Origin: Comamonadaceae bacterium
Lineage (GTDB): Bacteria > Pseudomonadota > Gammaproteobacteria > Burkholderiales > Burkholderiaceae_C
Direction of reading: 5' to 3'
Length of the DNA: 64,000 bases
Assembly (NCBI GenBank): GCA_947478725.1
Contig: CANJWZ010000004.1
Span: forward strand, 62,001 to 126,000
The notes beneath the pieces are model-generated. The model was not told the origin of the DNA. It worked only from the letters and a program-made list of their open reading frames with translations, and searched no databases. The position numbers and the translations under genes were made by a program. Of this stretch, positions 8,439 through 17,110 are shown piece after piece. How positions within the stretch are numbered: the first letter of the stretch is position 1; each line of letters begins with the position of its first letter.

Positions 8439-9424
8439 ACCCGACGACCATCATGATGAAAGACCTCCGCGCAGAGGCGGCTATTGAGCCAACGCCAATG
8501 AAAACGGGCGAGGCCAACAAGGAAACGCAAATCATCGCCATTTATGGCAAAGGCGGCATTGGCAAAAGCTTCACGCTTGCCAACCTCAGCTACATGATGG
8601 CCCAGCAGGGCAAGAAAGTGTTGCTCATTGGCTGTGACCCGAAGAGTGACACCACCAGCCTGTTGTTTGGTGGCCGGGCTTGCCCCACCATCATTGAAAC
8701 GTCGTCGAAGAAAAAACTGGCTGGCGAGGCTGTTGCAATTGGCGATGTGTGCTTCAAGCGTGACGGTGTTTATGCCATGGAGCTCGGTGGTCCTGAAGTC
8801 GGACGCGGTTGCGGTGGTCGCGGCATCATCCATGGCTTCGAGCTGCTTGAAAAGCTCGGTTTTCACGACTGGGGTTTTGACTACGTGCTGCTCGACTTTT
8901 TGGGCGACGTGGTGTGTGGCGGTTTCGGCCTCCCGATTGCCAGAGACATGTGCCAAAAAGTCATCGTGGTGGCCAGCAACGACCTGCAGTCGCTTTATGT
9001 GGCCAACAACGTTTGCTCAGCCGTTGAGTACTTCCGCAAGCTGGGCGGCAACGTCGGCGTCGCGGGCATGGTGATCAACCGTGACGACGGTACTGGCGAG
9101 GCATCGGCTTTCGCTGAAAAAGTCGGCATTCCTGTGCTGTCAATCATTCCCGCCAATGATGACATCCGCCGCAAAAGCGCCAGCTACGAAATCATTGGTC
9201 GGCCCGACTCAGTCTGGGGCCCGATGTTTGCGCAGCTCGCAGAAAACGTGGGCGCGTCGCAGCCGATTCGTCCCAAGCCCATGACGCAAGACCAATTGCT
9301 GGGTTTGTTCTCGGCAGATGTGGTGGGCCGCAATGTGGTGCTGGAGCCAGCCACGCAGTTTGATATGTGCGGCAAAAAAGAAACTGTCAAAGAAACGCTC
9401 GAAGTCGTTTACGACGAAGTCTGA
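8435..9424 (+). CDS. bchX: Chlorophyllide a reductase iron protein BchX
   Basis: NifH-like ATPase that delivers electrons to BchYZ, reducing ring B of chlorophyllide a to the bacteriochlorin. I choose the ATG at 8435 (MNPTTIMMKD) because it overlaps the conserved bchC stop as ATGA. The 330-residue product has the P-loop YGKGGIGKS (about 37-45), the GCDPKSDTT motif and the two 4Fe-4S ligand cysteines in GRGCGGRG and DVVCGGFG. Length and motifs are intact. Confidence 0.96.
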   Translation: MNPTTIMMKDLRAEAAIEPTPMKTGEANKETQIIAIYGKGGIGKSFTLANLSYMMAQQGKKVLLIGCDPKSDTTSLLFGGRACPTIIETSSKKKLAGEAVAIGDVCFKRDGVYAMELGGPEVGRGCGGRGIIHGFELLEKLGFHDWGFDYVLLDFLGDVVCGGFGLPIARDMCQKVIVVASNDLQSLYVANNVCSAVEYFRKLGGNVGVAGMVINRDDGTGEASAFAEKVGIPVLSIIPANDDIRRKSASYEIIGRPDSVWGPMFAQLAENVGASQPIRPKPMTQDQLLGLFSADVVGRNVVLEPATQFDMCGKKETVKETLEVVYDEV

Positions 9425-9438
9425 ACTGAAGAAAAGTC

Positions 9439-10998
9439 ATGAGCACAGTCATCCCGATCATTCCGATGCCCACGGCGCCGATCAGCACGGCCCTTGAAGG
9501 CGACGGTATGGGCTGCCACAGCGGCGGTGAGGCCATGCTGGCAGCGGCCAAGTCCGCAGGCAAGTCTGAAATTCTCGAGCAATACGCCAAGGACTACCCG
9601 AAAAACCCCAAAGCGGGCCCGCATGACCAACCCCAAAGCATGTGCCCTGCGTTTGGTTCTTTGCGCGTAGGTTTGCGCATGCGCCGCACCGCCACCATTT
9701 TGTCGGGCTCCGCCTGCTGCGTGTATGGACTGACCTTTACCTCGCATTTTTACGGTGCCAAGCGCAGCGTCGGCTATGTGCCGTTCAACTCTGAGTCTCT
9801 GGTCACCGGCAAGCTGTTTGAAGACATCCGCGAAGCGGTGTTTCAGCAGGCTGACCCCGCTTTGTACGACTCGATCGTGATCATCAATTTGTGCGTGCCT
9901 ACCGCCAGCGGTGTGCCTTTGCAAATTTTGCCAAAAGAAATCAACGGCGTCCGCATCATTGGTATTGACGTGCCAGGCTTTGGGGTGCCAACCCATGCTG
10001 AAGCCAAAGATGTGCTGGCTGGCGCGATGCTGAAATACGCGCGTACCGAGGCTTTGGCTGGACCAGTCCAAGCGCCGCGTAACGGCAAGTCTGACAAGCC
10101 GACCATCACGCTGCTGGGTGAAATGTTTCCAGCAGACCCGGTCATCATCGGCATGATGCTCGAACCCATGGGTTTGTCGGCAGGCCCCTCTGTACCAACG
10201 CGTGAATGGCGCGAGCTGTATGCCGCACTCGACTGCGCAGCGGTTGCCGCCATTCACCCTTTTTACACCGCCAGCGTTCGTGAGTTTGATGCGGCAGGTC
10301 GTGCCATTGTTGGCTCTGCACCGGTGGGTTATGAGGGTACGGAGGCCTGGCTGCAAGCGATTGGCCAAGCCGCCAATATTGCACAAAGCGACATTGACAT
10401 CGCCAAAAATAAATTCTTGCCTGCGATCAAAGGGGTGCTTTCGAAAACGCCCATCAAGGGCCGTATCACGCTGAGTGGCTACGAAGGCTCTGAGCTTTTG
10501 GTCGGTAGATTGCTGATCGAAAGCGGCGCTGACTTGCGCTATGTTGGCACGGCCTGCCCACGCACTGCATGGAACGAAGCCGATGTTCAGTGGTTGGAAA
10601 GCAAAGGCGTGATGGTGCAGTTCCGCGCATCGCTGGAGCAAGACTTGGCCGCAGTGCATGAATTCAAACCTGACCTGGCAATTGGCACCACGCCTGTAGT
10701 TCAAGCAGCCAAGGAGTTAACAATTCCGTCGCTGTATTTCACCAATCTGATTTCTGCCCGTCCCTTGATGGGCCCGGCAGGCGCTGGTTCCTTGGCGACT
10801 GTGGTGAATTCGGCCATTGGCAACAAAGCACGCTTTGAGGAAATGAAAGATTTCTTCGGCTCAACCGGTACCGGGCATGCGACAGGTGTGTGGGAGGCCG
10901 CACAAGGGATTCCTCAAGACCGGCCAGAGTTCAAGGCTGAGCAACGCCGACTTGCTGTGAAGATGGCGAAAAAGCGCAAAGCAGAGGAAATGATCTGA
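9439..10998 (+). CDS. bchY: Chlorophyllide a reductase subunit BchY
   Basis: NifD-like subunit of chlorophyllide a oxidoreductase; with BchZ it forms the catalytic heterotetramer reduced by BchX. The 519-residue product contains conserved cysteines for the shared cluster (GCHSGGEAM near 31, [13 protein letters not shown] near 71, SACCVYGL near 91). An ATG with AAG-rich upstream sequence starts it 14 bp after bchX. It overlaps bchZ (stop/start TGATG). No disruption is visible. A long antisense frame over it is a shadow. Confidence 0.95.
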   Translation: MSTVIPIIPMPTAPISTALEGDGMGCHSGGEAMLAAAKSAGKSEILEQYAKDYPKNPKAGPHDQPQSMCPAFGSLRVGLRMRRTATILSGSACCVYGLTFTSHFYGAKRSVGYVPFNSESLVTGKLFEDIREAVFQQADPALYDSIVIINLCVPTASGVPLQILPKEINGVRIIGIDVPGFGVPTHAEAKDVLAGAMLKYARTEALAGPVQAPRNGKSDKPTITLLGEMFPADPVIIGMMLEPMGLSAGPSVPTREWRELYAALDCAAVAAIHPFYTASVREFDAAGRAIVGSAPVGYEGTEAWLQAIGQAANIAQSDIDIAKNKFLPAIKGVLSKTPIKGRITLSGYEGSELLVGRLLIESGADLRYVGTACPRTAWNEADVQWLESKGVMVQFRASLEQDLAAVHEFKPDLAIGTTPVVQAAKELTIPSLYFTNLISARPLMGPAGAGSLATVVNSAIGNKARFEEMKDFFGSTGTGHATGVWEAAQGIPQDRPEFKAEQRRLAVKMAKKRKAEEMI

Positions 10999-12476
10999 TG
11001 TTGGTTTTAGATCACGATCGCGCTGGCGGCTATTGGGGCGCGGTGTATGTGTTCACCGCCATCAAAGGCTTGCAGGTGGTCATTGACGGGCCAGTGGGCT
11101 GCGAGAACCTGCCCGTCACATCGGTGCTGCATTACACCGATGCACTGCCCCCGCACGAGTTGCCGATTGTGGTGACCGGTTTGGCTGAAGAGCAACTGGG
11201 CCGTGAAGGCACCGAAGGCTCCATGAGGCGAGCTCATGCAGCGCTTGACCCCGACTTGCCTTCTGTTGTGGTGACAGGCTCCATCGCCGAAATGATTGGC
11301 GGCGGCGTGACCCCGGCAGGAACCAACATCCAGCGGTTTTTACCTCGCACGATCGATGAGGACCAGTGGCAGTGCGCCAACCGTGCCATGTTCTGGCTCT
11401 GGTCCGAATACGGCCTCAAGGAGGTGCCTGCGCGCAAGCCCGCGTCTGAGCGCGCCCCAGGTGAAAAGCCCCGAGTCAACATCATTGGTCCGAGCTACGG
11501 CACGTTCAACTGCCCCAGCGACTTGGCAGAAATCCGCCGCTTGGTGCAAGGCATTGGTGCCGAGATCAATATGGTGTTTCCACTGGGCAGTCACTTGGCC
11601 GACGTCTCGCGCCTGGTGGAGGCCGACGTGAACATCTGCATGTACCGCGAGTTTGGCCGCATGCTGTGCGAGGCGCTGGAGCGGCCTTACCTTCAGGCGC
11701 CGATTGGGCTGCACAGCACGACCAAGTTCTTGCGCAAGTTGGGAGAGCTGCTCGGGCTAGATCCTGAGCCCTTCATTGAACGCGAAAAGCACACCACGAT
11801 CAAACCCATCTGGGACTTGTGGCGCTCTGTGACGCAAGATTTTTTTGGCACCGCCAGCTTTGCGGTGGTGGCCAATGAAACCTACACCCGTGGCCTTCGC
11901 CACTTCCTAGAAGAAGAAATGGGTTTGCCCTGCAGCTTTGCCGTGGCCCGCTGCCCCGGTGCAAAAACCGACAACGCAGAAGTGCGTCGGCTGACCACCA
12001 CGAAAACACCTTTGGTGATGTATGGCAGTTACAACGAGCGCATGTACCTAGCCGAATGTGGTGGCGGCGGCATGATGAAAGCAACTTTCATCCCTGCCTC
12101 CTTTCCGCTGCCGATCATTCGACGTCACACCGGCACGCCATTCATGGGTTATGCCGGCGCAACTTATGTGATTCAAGAGTTTTGCAATGCGTTGTTTGAT
12201 GCCTTGTTTCATATCTTGCCGCTGGGCACTGACTTGGACAAGATTGACTCGACACCAAGCCGCGTCAACGCAGACAAGCCCATCAGCTGGAGCACCGAGG
12301 CGCATGCGCTGCTTGAAGAATTGATTGAGGCCGAGCCGGTACTGGTTCGCATTTCAGCGGCCAAACAAATGCGTGATCGTGCTGAGCGCGACGCTCGCCA
12401 ATCTGGCAAATCAAGTGTTGAGCTTGATCGTCTTTCAGAATTGTTTGGGCATTCAAAAGCGGGAGCGGCTGCATGA
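10998..12476 (+). CDS. bchZ: Chlorophyllide a reductase subunit BchZ
   Basis: NifK-like subunit of chlorophyllide a oxidoreductase. The 492-residue product begins [21 protein letters not shown], has the cluster region [19 protein letters not shown], and later [18 protein letters not shown]. The C-terminus has the extra helical region ([27 protein letters not shown]) typical of BchZ. Overlap with bchY indicates translational coupling. It is the last bch gene here; puf follows after about 145 bp. Confidence 0.95.
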   Translation: MLVLDHDRAGGYWGAVYVFTAIKGLQVVIDGPVGCENLPVTSVLHYTDALPPHELPIVVTGLAEEQLGREGTEGSMRRAHAALDPDLPSVVVTGSIAEMIGGGVTPAGTNIQRFLPRTIDEDQWQCANRAMFWLWSEYGLKEVPARKPASERAPGEKPRVNIIGPSYGTFNCPSDLAEIRRLVQGIGAEINMVFPLGSHLADVSRLVEADVNICMYREFGRMLCEALERPYLQAPIGLHSTTKFLRKLGELLGLDPEPFIEREKHTTIKPIWDLWRSVTQDFFGTASFAVVANETYTRGLRHFLEEEMGLPCSFAVARCPGAKTDNAEVRRLTTTKTPLVMYGSYNERMYLAECGGGGMMKATFIPASFPLPIIRRHTGTPFMGYAGATYVIQEFCNALFDALFHILPLGTDLDKIDSTPSRVNADKPISWSTEAHALLEELIEAEPVLVRISAAKQMRDRAERDARQSGKSSVELDRLSELFGHSKAGAAA

Positions 12477-12621
12477 CCTGTAACCGCACCGCCTTGAGTT
12501 CCCCGACAAGTATTCAGGCTTGCCTGAATGCAAGTTCGCCGCAGCAACCCTGCTGTGGCAATTCGTTCCTTGCTCTCGGGCAAGGTGTTGGCCGCAAGGC
12601 TTTTTAAGTGAGGTATTGACG
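12477..12621 (+). promoter_or_regulatory. bchZ-pufB spacer with two hairpins; no pufQ
   Basis: The 145-bp spacer holds a perfect inverted repeat ATTCAGGC-TT-GCCTGAAT (12512-12529) and a second, CCTTGC-loop-GCAAGG (12568-12585). Neither is followed by a T run, so they are more likely processing or mRNA-stability elements than terminators. No PufQ-like reading frame is present here, unlike in Rhodobacter. A GAGG ribosome-binding site lies before the pufB ATG. Confidence 0.5.
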
Positions 12622-12765
12622 ATGAATCAAAGTACTAACCCTACCGGGTTGACTGACTCAGAGTGCCAGGAATTTCACAGCTACTACATCCAAGGTTATG
12701 TGATGTGGGGTGTGGGCGCGATGATCGCCCACAGCTTGGTGTGGATCTGGCGTCCCTGGTTCTAA
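12622..12765 (+). CDS. pufB: Light-harvesting 1 beta polypeptide PufB
   Basis: Single-span antenna protein that binds bacteriochlorophyll in the LH1 ring. The true start is the ATG at 12622 (MNQSTNPTGLTDSECQEF), preceded by GTGAGG. The 47-residue product has the beta-type motif LTDSECQEFHSYYIQG, the ligand histidine in IAHSLVW, and the C-terminal WRPWF characteristic of LH1 beta chains. First gene of the puf operon. Confidence 0.95.
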   Translation: MNQSTNPTGLTDSECQEFHSYYIQGYVMWGVGAMIAHSLVWIWRPWF

Positions 12766-12787
12766 GAACCAACTCACGGAGATAAAT

Positions 12788-13012
12788 ATGGCTTACCTAC
12801 ATGCTCAGCACGCTGACAGCGACGTTCAAGCTCCCCTCAAGGAGTTTCGCTACCTGTACGTGGTGCTTTTCTGCGTCTTTTTATTGCTTGCAATGATGGG
12901 CCAGATGTTGTTCATGGATTGGCGTAACTGGCTGCCAGGGGCAGAGGGAACCAGACCCATGTTGGGCAGCGTGAAGTCGGCTGTTTACACCGTGATTTCC
13001 CAACTCAGCTAA
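12788..13012 (+). CDS. Unrecognised 74-residue single-span protein between pufB and pufA
   Basis: I do not recognise this gene. The 74-residue product has a polar N-terminus ending in KEFR, one hydrophobic span at about 23-42 (YLYVVLFCVFLLLAMMGQML), then MDWRNWLPGAEG and an amphipathic end SVKSAVYTVISQL. A strong GGAG site lies 6-9 bases before the ATG, and spacing to pufB and pufA is tight, so it is very likely translated within puf. By the positive-inside rule the N-terminus is cytoplasmic, as in LH1 chains. The NWLPGAEG stretch loosely resembles the FNWLEGA end of LH1 alpha, but the bacteriochlorophyll-ligand histidine is absent; a glutamine lies near that place. PufX- or gamma-like roles are possible but only guesses. 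Confidence 0.75.
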   Translation: MAYLHAQHADSDVQAPLKEFRYLYVVLFCVFLLLAMMGQMLFMDWRNWLPGAEGTRPMLGSVKSAVYTVISQLS

Positions 13013-13028
13013 CACTAAAGGAAATATT

Positions 13029-13220
13029 ATGTGGCGTATGTGGCGTATGGTAGATCCCCGCAAGGCGATCATCCTGACAGGCTTAATGATAGCCTTCATT
13101 TCGACGAGCATTCATCTGATTCAAGTCAGTGGTGATCGTTACAACATCAACACGTGGCATCCTGACACCGTCAAGGCCGCGAAAGCCGCCAACAATGCGG
13201 CGATGCCTCCGTCGAAGTAA
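13029..13220 (+). CDS. pufA: Light-harvesting 1 alpha polypeptide PufA
   Basis: LH1 alpha antenna chain. The 63-residue product begins with the classic MWRMWRMVDPRKAI, has one span, the ligand histidine in SIHLIQVS, and the post-membrane DRYNINTW. A C-terminal tail of about 20 residues rich in Lys and Ala follows. AAAGGA precedes the ATG. It is separated from pufB by the unrecognised small gene, which is unusual because pufB and pufA normally adjoin. Confidence 0.93.
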   Translation: MWRMWRMVDPRKAIILTGLMIAFISTSIHLIQVSGDRYNINTWHPDTVKAAKAANNAAMPPSK

Positions 13221-13285
13221 CGGTAGCAAATTTTGCTACCGATGTGGTGAGCGAAGTCAGGCCTTTGTGGCCTGCTTCGCACACC
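13221..13285 (+). promoter_or_regulatory. Two intercistronic hairpins between pufA and pufL
   Basis: Immediately after the pufA stop lies a near-perfect inverted repeat CGGTAGCAAA/TTTGCTACCG (13221-13241). A longer hairpin follows at 13246-13285, with paired blocks GGTG/CACC, GCGAAG/CTTCGC and CAGGCC/GGCCTG around a short loop. In Rhodobacter, hairpins at this same position protect pufBA mRNA from 3' decay and set the antenna to reaction-centre ratio. The same role is inferred here from position and structure. Confidence 0.7.
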
Positions 13286-13357
13286 CTACCCAAGAATTAG
13301 TTTTAACAGTTTTTAATCCGAATCACGCACACTAGCGGATCGGGCAGAGGAGCCAAC

Positions 13358-14185
13358 ATGGCCATGTTGAGTTTTGAAAGAAAGTACCGCGTACGCGGCG
13401 GCACCCTGATTGGGGGTGACTTGTTCGACTTTTGGGTCGGCCCGTTTTACGTTGGCTTTTTCGGAATTACCACCGCCTTTTTTGCGGTTCTAGGCACTGT
13501 CATGATCATGTGGGGCGCTGCCATGGGCCCAACCTGGAATCCTTGGCAAATCAATATCGCGCCGCCAGACATTTCAAATGGACTGAAGATGGCGCCGATG
13601 ATGGCTGGAGGCCTTTGGCAAATCATCACCGTTTGCGCCCTGGGGGCCTTTGTCTCCTGGGCACTCCGCGAGGTCGAAATTTGTCGCAAACTGGGAATGG
13701 GCTTGCATGTCCCGATAGCATTCGGTTTTGCCATCTTTGCGTACTTCACCTTGCAGGTCATCCGACCGGTGCTGATGGGTTCCTGGGGTCACGCTTTTCC
13801 TTACGGCATTTATAGCCACTTGGACTGGGTCAGCAACACCGGCTATCAGTACCTGCACTTTCATTACAACCCGGCGCACATGATTGCGGCGACACTGTTT
13901 TTTGCCACCACCTTGTCACTGTCTTTGCATGGTGCGCTGGTCTTGTCGGCGACCAATCCGGGCAATGGACAAGTCGTCAAATCACCTGAGCATGAAGACA
14001 CATTTTTCCGTGACGTGATCGGCTACTCGGTGGGCACGCTGGGTATTCACCGTCTGGGGTTGTTCCTGGCGCTGGCAGCAGTCTGGTTTTCTGCCCTTTG
14101 CATCGTCATCAGCGGGCCATTCTGGACGCGCGGCTGGCCTGAATGGTGGGGCTGGTGGCTGAACATGCCCATCTGGGGTCATTGA
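13358..14185 (+). CDS. pufL: Photosynthetic reaction centre L subunit PufL
   Basis: Core membrane subunit of the type II reaction centre, binding the special pair, accessory pigments and quinones. The 275-residue product starts [15 protein letters not shown] after a GAGGAG ribosome-binding site. The expected histidines are present at 154 and 174 (bacteriochlorophyll ligands) and 191 and 231 (non-heme iron ligands), one residue offset from Rhodobacter numbering. Five membrane spans; apparently intact. Confidence 0.97.
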   Translation: MAMLSFERKYRVRGGTLIGGDLFDFWVGPFYVGFFGITTAFFAVLGTVMIMWGAAMGPTWNPWQINIAPPDISNGLKMAPMMAGGLWQIITVCALGAFVSWALREVEICRKLGMGLHVPIAFGFAIFAYFTLQVIRPVLMGSWGHAFPYGIYSHLDWVSNTGYQYLHFHYNPAHMIAATLFFATTLSLSLHGALVLSATNPGNGQVVKSPEHEDTFFRDVIGYSVGTLGIHRLGLFLALAAVWFSALCIVISGPFWTRGWPEWWGWWLNMPIWGH

Positions 14186-14218
14186 AGAGGCACGAGGAAA
14201 GAACAAGAGGTAATAAAC

Positions 14219-15193
14219 ATGGCTGAATATCAAAATCTTTTTACCACCGTGCAGCCCGTCGGGCCTGCATCCGCAGGGGTTCCGCTGCCGCCCGGGGACT
14301 CCGAGCGCATCGGCACACCATTTTTTCTACACCTGGCTGGTCGTTTGGGCAACGCCCAAATTGGCCCCGTCTATCTGGGGTGGCTGGGCTTGGCATCGCT
14401 GCTGTTTGGCACGCTGGCCTTCAACATCATTGGCTTCAATATGTTGGCCCAGGTGGACTGGAATCCATTGCAAATGATTCGCCAGCTGTTTTGGTTGGCG
14501 CTTGACCCGCCGGCGCCCAAATATGGTTTGAGTATTGCGCCACTCAATGACGGGGGGTGGTGGAATATTGCGGGGTTGTTTCTGACCGTGTCACTGATTT
14601 TGTGGTGGGCACGCATGTACCGCCGCGCGCGTCAGCTTGGCTTGGGCACGCATGTGGCTTGGGCGTTTGCTGCTGCTATATGGCTTTATTTGGTGGTTGG
14701 ATTTTTCCGCCCTGTGCTGATGGGCAGCTGGTCTGAATCCGTGCCCTTCGGTATCTTTCCGCACCTGGACTGGACAGCTGCCTTGTCCTTGCGTTATGGC
14801 AATCTCTTCTACAACCCGTTCCATGCGCTATCGATTGTGTTTTTGTATGGCTCTGTCTTGCTGTTTGCCATGCACGGCGCCACCATTTTGGCGGTAGGCC
14901 GTTACGGTGGTGAGCGTGAGATTGAACAGATCATTGACCGCGGTACCGCATCGGAGCGCGCCGGCCTGTTCTGGCGCTGGACCATGGGCTTCAACGCATC
15001 GATGGAGTCTATTCACAGGTGGGCCTGGTGGTTTGCAGTGCTCTGTCCGCTGGTCGGTGGTATCGGGATCTTGCTCACCGGCACGGTGGTTGACAACTGG
15101 TACCTGTGGTCTGTTAAACACAATGTGGTGCCAAGTTACCCCGCCATGTGGGTGCCCACCATTGACCCAGCTTTGATTGGAGTAAAACCATGA
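14219..15193 (+). CDS. pufM: Photosynthetic reaction centre M subunit PufM
   Basis: Partner of PufL in the reaction centre. The 324-residue product shows the typical N-terminal [12 protein letters not shown], the conserved [11 protein letters not shown] segment, FYNPFHALS with a pigment-ligand histidine, [17 protein letters not shown] with an iron-ligand histidine and glutamate, and [10 protein letters not shown]. It overlaps pufC by 4 bp (ATGA). Full length and undisturbed. Confidence 0.97.
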   Translation: MAEYQNLFTTVQPVGPASAGVPLPPGDSERIGTPFFLHLAGRLGNAQIGPVYLGWLGLASLLFGTLAFNIIGFNMLAQVDWNPLQMIRQLFWLALDPPAPKYGLSIAPLNDGGWWNIAGLFLTVSLILWWARMYRRARQLGLGTHVAWAFAAAIWLYLVVGFFRPVLMGSWSESVPFGIFPHLDWTAALSLRYGNLFYNPFHALSIVFLYGSVLLFAMHGATILAVGRYGGEREIEQIIDRGTASERAGLFWRWTMGFNASMESIHRWAWWFAVLCPLVGGIGILLTGTVVDNWYLWSVKHNVVPSYPAMWVPTIDPALIGVKP

Positions 15194-16305
15194 TCATGCG
15201 TACCACCATCAAACTGCTTCTGGCAAGCACTGCAGCCTTGCTGCTGGCAGCTTGTGAAAAGCCGCCGATTGCGGTGTCTCAAACCGGTTTTCGCGGCACG
15301 GGCATGGAGCAGGTGTACAACCCGCGCACCCTGGCAACCCAGGCCTCACTCAACAAGGCGCCTGAAGTGTCGGCCGCCGTGGAAGATGTGCCAGGTGGTC
15401 CTAAAGCTGGCGCGATTTACCAAAACGTCAAGGTGCTGGGCGACCTGAGTGTGGGAGAGTTTGCCCGCACCATGAGTGCCATCACCGAATGGGTCGCGCC
15501 CCAGCAGGGTTGCAATTACTGCCACGTGGCCGGTAACTTTGCCGACGACAGCGTGTACACCAAAGTGGTGGCGCGCAAGATGTTGCAGATGACGCAAAAA
15601 GTCAACTCCGGCTGGAAACAGCACGTGGCTGAAACCGGCGTGACCTGCTACACCTGCCACCGCGGCAACAACATTCCCAAAGAGATCTGGTTTGCACCTC
15701 AGCCTCAAAAATCTGCCGGTGGCAGCCTGGGGAATGATTTCGGCCAAAACCGGGCCGCCAAGTCGGTCGGTCTGTCGTCGTTGCCGTATGACCCTTTCAC
15801 CCCATACTTCCTGGACAACAAGCCCATTCGCGTCAATGGCAACCAGGCTTTGGCCATGACGGGAGCCGCCGCCAACCGCAGTTCCATCAAGCAGGCTGAA
15901 CACACGTATGGCACGATGATTCACTGGTCTGAGGCGCTGGGCGTGAACTGCACGTACTGCCACAACACACAGGCTTTTGCAGAGTGGGGTGCCAATGCAA
16001 CGCCGCAACGCGCCACTGCTTGGTACGGCATTCGGATGGCACGTGAGTTGAACAACGAGTACATGGTGCCGCTGACCAGCGTGTTTCCAGCCAATCGGCT
16101 GGGCCCCACGGGTGACGTCGCCAAAGCCAACTGCGCCACTTGCCACCAGGGTGCTTATAAGCCTCTGTATGGTGCGGCCATGGCCAAGCATTACCCTGCG
16201 ATGTATGCGCCGGTGAAAGCGCCTGATGCTCCTGCCGCTTTACCCGTCGCTGATGCTGGGCAAGCGGTGCCGGTTGCTGGTAAGGTTGAGGTTTCAGCCA
16301 AGTAA
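15190..16305 (+). CDS. pufC: Reaction-centre tetraheme cytochrome c subunit PufC
   Basis: Periplasmic cytochrome that re-reduces the photo-oxidised special pair. The 371-residue product is a lipoprotein (lipobox LLAAC, Cys22) with four CxxCH heme sites at 108-112, 153-157, 254-258 and 315-319. A proline/alanine-rich tail of about 30 residues ends it. An alternative ATG lies two codons in. It is coupled to pufM. The ccm operon at the left of this window would mature its hemes. Confidence 0.96.
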   Translation: MIMRTTIKLLLASTAALLLAACEKPPIAVSQTGFRGTGMEQVYNPRTLATQASLNKAPEVSAAVEDVPGGPKAGAIYQNVKVLGDLSVGEFARTMSAITEWVAPQQGCNYCHVAGNFADDSVYTKVVARKMLQMTQKVNSGWKQHVAETGVTCYTCHRGNNIPKEIWFAPQPQKSAGGSLGNDFGQNRAAKSVGLSSLPYDPFTPYFLDNKPIRVNGNQALAMTGAAANRSSIKQAEHTYGTMIHWSEALGVNCTYCHNTQAFAEWGANATPQRATAWYGIRMARELNNEYMVPLTSVFPANRLGPTGDVAKANCATCHQGAYKPLYGAAMAKHYPAMYAPVKAPDAPAALPVADAGQAVPVAGKVEVSAK

Positions 16306-16327
16306 TTTGTTTTTGGCCCATGAGCCC

Positions 16328-16364
16328 CGCTGAGCTTCTGGCTCAGCGTGGGCGGTCACTTTTT
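16328..16364 (+). terminator. Hairpin plus T run between pufC and crtA (weak terminator candidate)
   Basis: A perfect 8-bp stem CGCTGAGC/GCTCAGCG with a 5-base loop lies at 16328-16348. A run of five Ts follows 11 bases later at 16360-16364, just before the crtA start. The gap between stem and T run is longer than in standard intrinsic terminators, so it may instead attenuate or mark the 3' end of puf mRNA. Confidence 0.35.
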
Positions 16365-16366
16365 GT

Positions 16367-17110
16367 ATGCCGCCCACAGTTGTATTGCAAGCATCAGCCA
16401 CCGAAAGCTCACAGCCTCAAGCTGCGGGCACGGTGGCTGTGTTTTTATTGGCCGACATTGCGCCCAAGTACCGTTTGTGGGGTTACGCCCGATTTGTGAT
16501 CGGGCGCTTTGCGATGCGCGATGTGCGGGGTTTGGTGATGTCCAAGGTCATGGGCAGTGGTGATGGTGGCGGTTTTGGCCTCAAACCCAGCAGCTCGCGA
16601 CAAGCGCTGTTTTGCCTGTTCACCGACGAGGACAGTGCTGATGCATTTTTAAAATCACCCATCGCCCTGGCGTATGCGCAACGCGCGCAGGAATTTTGCA
16701 GCGCGAAGCTGCGTGCTTATTCATGCAGGGGCGCGTGGTCTGGCCAGTCGATTGCCGTGACGGCCAGTCCACCCGACAGCGGCAGCGGACCGATTGCCAC
16801 ACTAACCCGCGCCTCCATCCGGCCCATGAGTGCGCGACGCTTTTGGCGCATGCAACCGGCCAGCGAGGTGTCGCTCAATGAGGCCAGTGGTTGCCTGATG
16901 GCCACCGGTGTCGGCGAGGCGCCATTTTTCAGGCAGGCCACCTTCAGTTTATGGGCCAACACGGCCGCGATGGAGGCTTACGCCCGCACTGGCGCGCACC
17001 TGGCCGCCATACGGGCGGCGCATGAAGGCGCGTTCTTTTCAGAATCCATGTTTGCCCGTTTTGTGCCCCTTCAGCTGTCCGGTCGCTGGCGTGGTCAGTC
17101 CTATGGCTGA
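16367..17110 (+). CDS. crtA: Spheroidene monooxygenase CrtA
   Basis: Oxygen-dependent enzyme that turns spheroidene into spheroidenone, the keto-carotenoid of semi-aerobic cells. The 247-residue product matches CrtA in the blocks LWGYARFVIGRFAMRD, IATLTRASIRP, FWRMQPASEV, and GVGEAPFFRQATFSLW. The ATG follows the pufC hairpin with no clear ribosome-binding site, so initiation may be weak. It overlaps crtD by 8 bp. Confidence 0.88.
   Translation: MPPTVVLQASATESSQPQAAGTVAVFLLADIAPKYRLWGYARFVIGRFAMRDVRGLVMSKVMGSGDGGGFGLKPSSSRQALFCLFTDEDSADAFLKSPIALAYAQRAQEFCSAKLRAYSCRGAWSGQSIAVTASPPDSGSGPIATLTRASIRPMSARRFWRMQPASEVSLNEASGCLMATGVGEAPFFRQATFSLWANTAAMEAYARTGAHLAAIRAAHEGAFFSESMFARFVPLQLSGRWRGQSYG

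Noticed and set aside
9409-10704. 431-residue open frame on the minus strand
   Set aside because: Antisense to bchX/bchY, rich in His/Arg/Gln as expected of a shadow in high-GC DNA.
12788-13012. Calling the small puf gene pufQ or pufX
   Set aside because: Position and sequence fit neither: PufQ lies before pufB and PufX after pufM in Rhodobacter, and I see no convincing motif match.
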